A stretch of 64,000 nt of DNA from Pedobacter heparinus DSM 2366 (GTDB lineage Bacteria; Bacteroidota; Bacteroidia; Sphingobacteriales; Sphingobacteriaceae). Location of the stretch: assembly GCF_000023825.1 (NCBI RefSeq), contig NC_013061.1, positions 62,001-126,000 of the forward strand, read 5' to 3'. The notes under the pieces are model-generated. The model ran no database searches, was not told the origin of the DNA, and saw nothing but the letters and a program-made list of their open reading frames with translations. Shown here in pieces: positions 62,901 through 64,000 of this stretch; position 1 is the stretch's first letter; each line of letters starts with the position of its first letter. A program made the position numbers and the translations under genes.

Positions 62901-64000
62901 GATTACAATACAGCAAACAATACCTCGCAGGTAAGTACAGCGATCATCAGCACACCAACATTGGTACTGCAAAAAACGGGACCAGCTACAGCTGCTGCCG
63001 GAAATCAGATCACGTATAGAATTAAAGTAGAAAATACCGGTCCAAGCGATGCTGCGGCGGTAAATATTGCAGATGTTTTGCCTGCCGAACTTAGCGGTGT
63101 GCAATGGCTGGCCTCGGCCGGGGGTACCGCAGCAGGTATTATTGGCACAAGCAGTGGTAATGGCAATGTAGCTGTAAATGCAAATATTCCTGCAGGTTCT
63201 TATATAACTGTTGATGTAACAGGAACCATCAGTGCTGATTTCTCCGGTACGATCAAAAATACCGCGTCAGCCAAAATAGGCAGCAGCCCTGCAGTTTCCT
63301 CACCCGAAGTCAGTACTGTCGTAAGCAAATTAACCAACTTAACCATTGCTAAATCTACTGCATCTACATTAAGTGCAGGTGAACCCATTGTTTATACCAT
63401 CGAACTTGGCAACAATGGCCCCAGCAATGCTATAGGGGCAGTATTAACCGATAACATTCCGGCAACAATTCTGGATCCAACCTGGTCTGCCAGCGTTTCG
63501 GGTGGTGCCCTGGTTACCGCAAATGGAACAGGAAGCGGAAATACTTTGTCGCTAACCGGAAATATCCCGAAAGGTGGAAAAATCTATGTCACCGTTAATG
63601 GAACACTGGCGGCCAATGCCACCGGAAGTGTTTCAAATACGGCAACCATTACACCTTCAGAACCAGGAAATCCTCCTGTGGTTTCCAGTCCGGCAGTTGC
63701 GGTGGTTAAACAAAGCCCCAATCTGCTGTTAACAAAATCTGCCCCAACACTATCGTCGGGTGGCAGCACCATTACATATGCCCTTAAATTGGTTAACTCA
63801 GGACCTTCTGATGCCTTGAATACCATATTAACGGATGCTGTTCCGGGCAATGTGGCAAATGTGAGCTGGACAGGAACCGCTGCGAATGGTGCAAGCCTGT
63901 TGTCGGGCAGTATGGGTACCGGAAACAATGTTTCCTTAACAGCCAACATTCCTGCAAACGGAAGCGTAGATGTGGTAATCAGCGGTACAATTGATCCATT
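53925..64000 (+). CDS. Giant secreted adhesin with lectin-like head and about 19 DUF11 repeats (3' end outside window)
   Basis: Open from the ATG at 53925 to the right edge, at least 3,358 codons. Signal peptide MNKRLLIFFIAQFFICTTGF. About 20-310 is an L-type-lectin-like domain (YLRLTKDALDQRGYAYIDKA, GADGIVVFLFDG, LGGAYLGIGIDEYGNFSS). Two diverged DUF11-like units follow at about 54847-55650, then three Ig/PKD-like modules (two share the pattern GSNQTICNGATPAA ... YRWERSVDGGATWTPI). From about 56776 to the edge come about 19 DUF11-type repeats of about 128 residues; each starts near a [LI]x[IV]xKxGPA...AG motif and carries YTIxVxNxGPSNA, a conserved Trp-Thr, GTGN and ITNTAxVTPAE. Large surface adhesins of this type in Bacteroidota usually end in a type IX secretion signal or a CTD for surface anchoring; that end is not visible here. 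Confidence 0.9.
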   Translation, partial: MNKRLLIFFIAQFFICTTGFAQFTLSENFKGSTANGIVLGGSPSASLTSGGVDPVNQGYLRLTKDALDQRGYAYIDKAFPSTLGVLLDFEYKTWHSVTNEGADGIVVFLFDGSITQSNFRLGGTGAGLGYAPRGDKNEAGLGGAYLGIGIDEYGNFSSNYGTVGAATDRAASPLTLGRRINSITLRGRESDAYRLLATTTPTASSQIQHTPTSGSRPNDATFYRRVQVEIKPNANGKYDIIVRWAISPGGALTQQFSYSLVDQSGVSYAPPATLKLGFTSATGGSLNNHEIRNLTVTTPGNIRVGKRADKDVLRTIPAGTSANQVTYTVEVVNDNSVALNNIEFKDRLTDVNGTLIPLSAFNIGTVSFTGFLAGTTVNKSTTANEIAGSLNMAAGATGKITVTGTLNAVPAGNTLRNTASINPTDITDLDPDNNIAEVNTPVLAEDVDLTIAKTAAVPCLSTSGNDFNVVVSNVGAVATTAINKIVVTKTYPTSYTFTNLSNPNWTLGTRETSGSNYIYKYTYTGGTLASGASTSPISYRITVPTAVSTYADVAQVSYLNSSNANIEVTANQGNNSTSNTIATVSAKPAVADKVTYCLNATATALSATPTNGNTLLWFRTKGGVSSINAPVPSTATAGNTSYFVKQTNGSCESDYAEIVVTVQAAVNAGGIGSNQTICNGATPAALTSSTAGSGGTAGSGTAYRWERSVDGGATWTPIVGATASTYAPAALTATTQFRRVYISTLNGVACESVTGPVTITVQDITGAGSIGTDQTICTGTIPAAFTSVTNGSGSAGAAISYKWESSTNGTLWTAISNATSATYTPTAALTVTTQFRRTAISTLNSMACSSVPSNVVTVTVNQNPSVANAGADAEQFNSGVFTLQGNAPAVGTGMWSVVAPGTATFQDPSNRNTTVTIAENTSAILRWTISNGPCAVSVDDVKITYTKRTDLQVTKTIDKTTPKVGDNVTFTITAKNNGPSNATAVKVADALKAGYTFISSSSANYASSNGEWLIGSLENGLSQTLTIIARVNANAIAADYANVATISGAETDPDGSNNTSTLNTIVPVPSSDIEINKTATPKPAIAGQALTYTITLKNNGPSTLRTSDVFALTENLPAGYTASSFTASAGTFNPATGNWNGLTLATGQQATLTIAGAVTATASGTLSNTVSVAVPATISDPDISNNSKTDNTVISRLLDLGITKTSAPKPVIAGSNLTYTITLSNNGPASLLATDVVKLNENFPAGYTASTFTPSTGTFDKNTGNWTGLNLTQGQTATLTIAGTVAANAVGTLSNTVSLVAPTGTTDNNTTNNSATETTAINRSVDFEITKTATPKPAVAGEALTYTVTVSNKGVSAMNAADVLKVTDALPAGFTASSYNASTGTYNAASGNWTGLTLASGQSASFTITGRVAASATGNLVNKAVLTVPAGITDPTGANNEATDNTVISVKPALAITKSGASGLTAGSAVNYTLKIVNTGSSDAINAAINDAVPTSVQNVTWTATPNGAATIVSGGSGTGNTVAVGANIPAGNANNYINVNISGTLSPAATGSITNTASVVPAEPQGSGSNSSVNANVTSSSGIVISKAGASSASAGDAITYKIEMGNNGPSNATAVQVADLVPAALSNVSWTSQTQGGASITSGATGSGNTINLIANVPAGIQHKVILNVTGTIKPDYTGAITNTVVATPQETGSSPVSAQAVTSINSKPVFTIVKSGPATVIAGNTIVYTITVRNTGPSNSLNTVITDDIPSGITNVTWTSSVTDGVASITSGASGTGNALSLTGNFNANSTVQVHVTGKVSSGLLGNVLNSATVTPAEAGVVPVTSGQVITSVQTKSGLTVAKNGPSSVISGTNITYTIEVGNTGPSDAMSARVTDLIPAEILNPVWSTATQGTAAIISGGTGSGNDLQTVVNVPAGAGNKVIVTITGKASASYSGAITNTAYVTATEQNSPSPQSSVTTTINRLPSVSVTKNGPSSIVAGAGINYSIDVTNTSTADAQNLEIKDLVPSEISAVSWTAVTAGSATVNGTASGTGNNIVLTGNIPAGAANKITLNISGKVSAAYSGTLSNTATATPAETGTAVKTSSVSTAVQKIPVLSIEKTGPANINAGQDISYTLKIKNNATANADLALITDNVPAAIQNVTWSATVAGDATISGTANGTGNAISLTGNIPAGTGNEILVIINGKVSPSANASLVNAATVTPAETGAAAKTSNTITTQVSKTPSVSLIKTGPATAKAGEVVTYIIDAVNTGPSNADNLAIADVVPAILTNVTWTAVANGISTLASTSGTGNLALTGNLNVGAANKIRITIIGTVPANQVNTTITNTARAIPAETGLTVSSNTISTVITNQSNISIVKSAPVAVNAGELVNYTLLVKNAGPSNALNATIADAVPAAIQNVSWTAVASGTANLTFGATGTGNAVNMRANLPAGDTNTVLVQITGKLNPAFSGTALSNTASVAPSETGNPVVNSNTTNTSVSKQADLRISKTGPASLFAGEQVTYTITLENQGPGDVTGAAISDLLPASIINTSWSVATQGTASTNVNNGTGNLNLSASLKAGGTDKVVVTLLGTVDPGYQGVNVTNTATATPPSGVTDPTPASAVVSTAITRKANVRMVKSGPANAKAGEEINYTLRITNQGPSSAIGTAIIDNLPAGIVAGSVTWTATATTGSSVSSASGTGNINLTADIAPVSGVIEVKIKALVSPSLTDGTSIANTATATVAVGITDPEPGNNTSTFNTVVDNDPNFTVAKSGPANANVGDHITYTILVKNTGPGDITEAFIVDNVPDDVEVLDWTATANGSAVISPGSSSSGTTNNVYTVADIPTGNNSILITINGIIKQSAGSSFTNKAEATSGVVKGSSVSTSVNRSTDIAVIKAGPQSASAGETVTYTLNVYNNGSVDVDNLVITDLVNTLLTDVSWTTTAMGSARVSSVPYGAGNTVQLTGNIAGGQGNFITVTINGKIPSNAALGPLSNTATVTLPSGVTDYNTANNTSQVSTAIISTPTLVLQKTGPATAAAGNQITYRIKVENTGPSDAAAVNIADVLPAELSGVQWLASAGGTAAGIIGTSSGNGNVAVNANIPAGSYITVDVTGTISADFSGTIKNTASAKIGSSPAVSSPEVSTVVSKLTNLTIAKSTASTLSAGEPIVYTIELGNNGPSNAIGAVLTDNIPATILDPTWSASVSGGALVTANGTGSGNTLSLTGNIPKGGKIYVTVNGTLAANATGSVSNTATITPSEPGNPPVVSSPAVAVVKQSPNLLLTKSAPTLSSGGSTITYALKLVNSGPSDALNTILTDAVPGNVANVSWTGTAANGASLLSGSMGTGNNVSLTANIPANGSVDVVISGTIDP

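Noticed and set aside
54902..63949. Many antisense open frames of 60-160 codons
   Set aside because: They are shadows of the repetitive, GC-skewed adhesin frame on the plus strand. They have no start context, family motif or consistent order.
56776..64000. CRISPR-like or satellite repeats
   Set aside because: The period of about 385 bp matches protein repeats, with codon-level divergence and no spacer pattern.

Overview
The window looks like a chromosome segment of a Sphingobacteriaceae member (Bacteroidota), probably Pedobacter or a close relative. The evidence is a SusC/SusD pair, an ECF sigma/FecR/STN-SusC relay, the gliding lipoprotein GldH, a RicT with a cysteine-rich N-terminus, many lipoproteins, and Bacteroidota-type -7 promoter elements (TAnnTTTG) with little use of Shine-Dalgarno sites. 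All calls come from reading the sequence; no database search was run.

Layout. 1-5.0 kb (minus): ECF sigma factor, FecR anti-sigma factor and an STN-bearing SusC receptor that runs off the left edge. 5.1-8.6 kb (plus): a TlpA-like thioredoxin, then a Gly/Tyr-rich secreted protein, an LpoB-like lipoprotein and a COG3014-type lipoprotein. 8.6-16.5 kb (minus): ComM/YifB, Ffh, a DUF3078 protein, two small envelope genes, two glucosaminidase-LysM proteins, an O-methyltransferase and RuvX. 16.6-20.9 kb: holB-ricT-gldH facing murF. 21-28.6 kb: M14 metallopeptidase and a SusC/SusD pair. 28.7-33.6 kb: LD-carboxypeptidase, MetG and a GH2 glycosidase. 33.7-38.9 kb: tRNA-Arg(CCT), then the RNA-repair locus described below. 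38.9-51.5 kb: housekeeping and envelope genes (esterase, HAD phosphatase, GNAT, M28 peptidase, DUF4407, rhodanese, dipeptide epimerase, rhomboid, beta-barrel, PepT, methyltransferase, MBL/beta-CASP nuclease, YtxH). 51.6-64 kb: a small lipoprotein, a structured 574-bp gap, a 7-TM AraC-type regulator, and a giant adhesin (more than 3,350 residues, open at the right edge) built from about 19 DUF11 repeats.

The most interesting region is 33.9-38.9 kb. A WYL-domain regulator is divergent from the RNA ligase gene rtcB, which is followed by a Ro60/TROVE gene. Downstream on the same strand lies a tandem array of five homologous structured RNAs. Each has a terminal stem of different sequence but the same shape, including one bulged U, followed by a conserved GCCGUARA motif resembling the Ro60-binding element of Y RNAs. 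Two units carry a complete circularly permuted tRNA body (T-arm, acceptor stem closed by a loop, D-arm) with no anticodon arm or CCA. One has a T-arm in natural order, and two have no clear tRNA-like body. A near-identical 20-bp operator lies at exactly the same distance from a -7-like element in front of both rtcB and the Ro60 gene, so both are probably controlled by the WYL protein. The individual parts (Ro60, Y RNAs that mimic tRNA, RtcB) are known to associate in bacteria. The five-member array, the mixed topologies and the duplicated operator are the parts worth following up.
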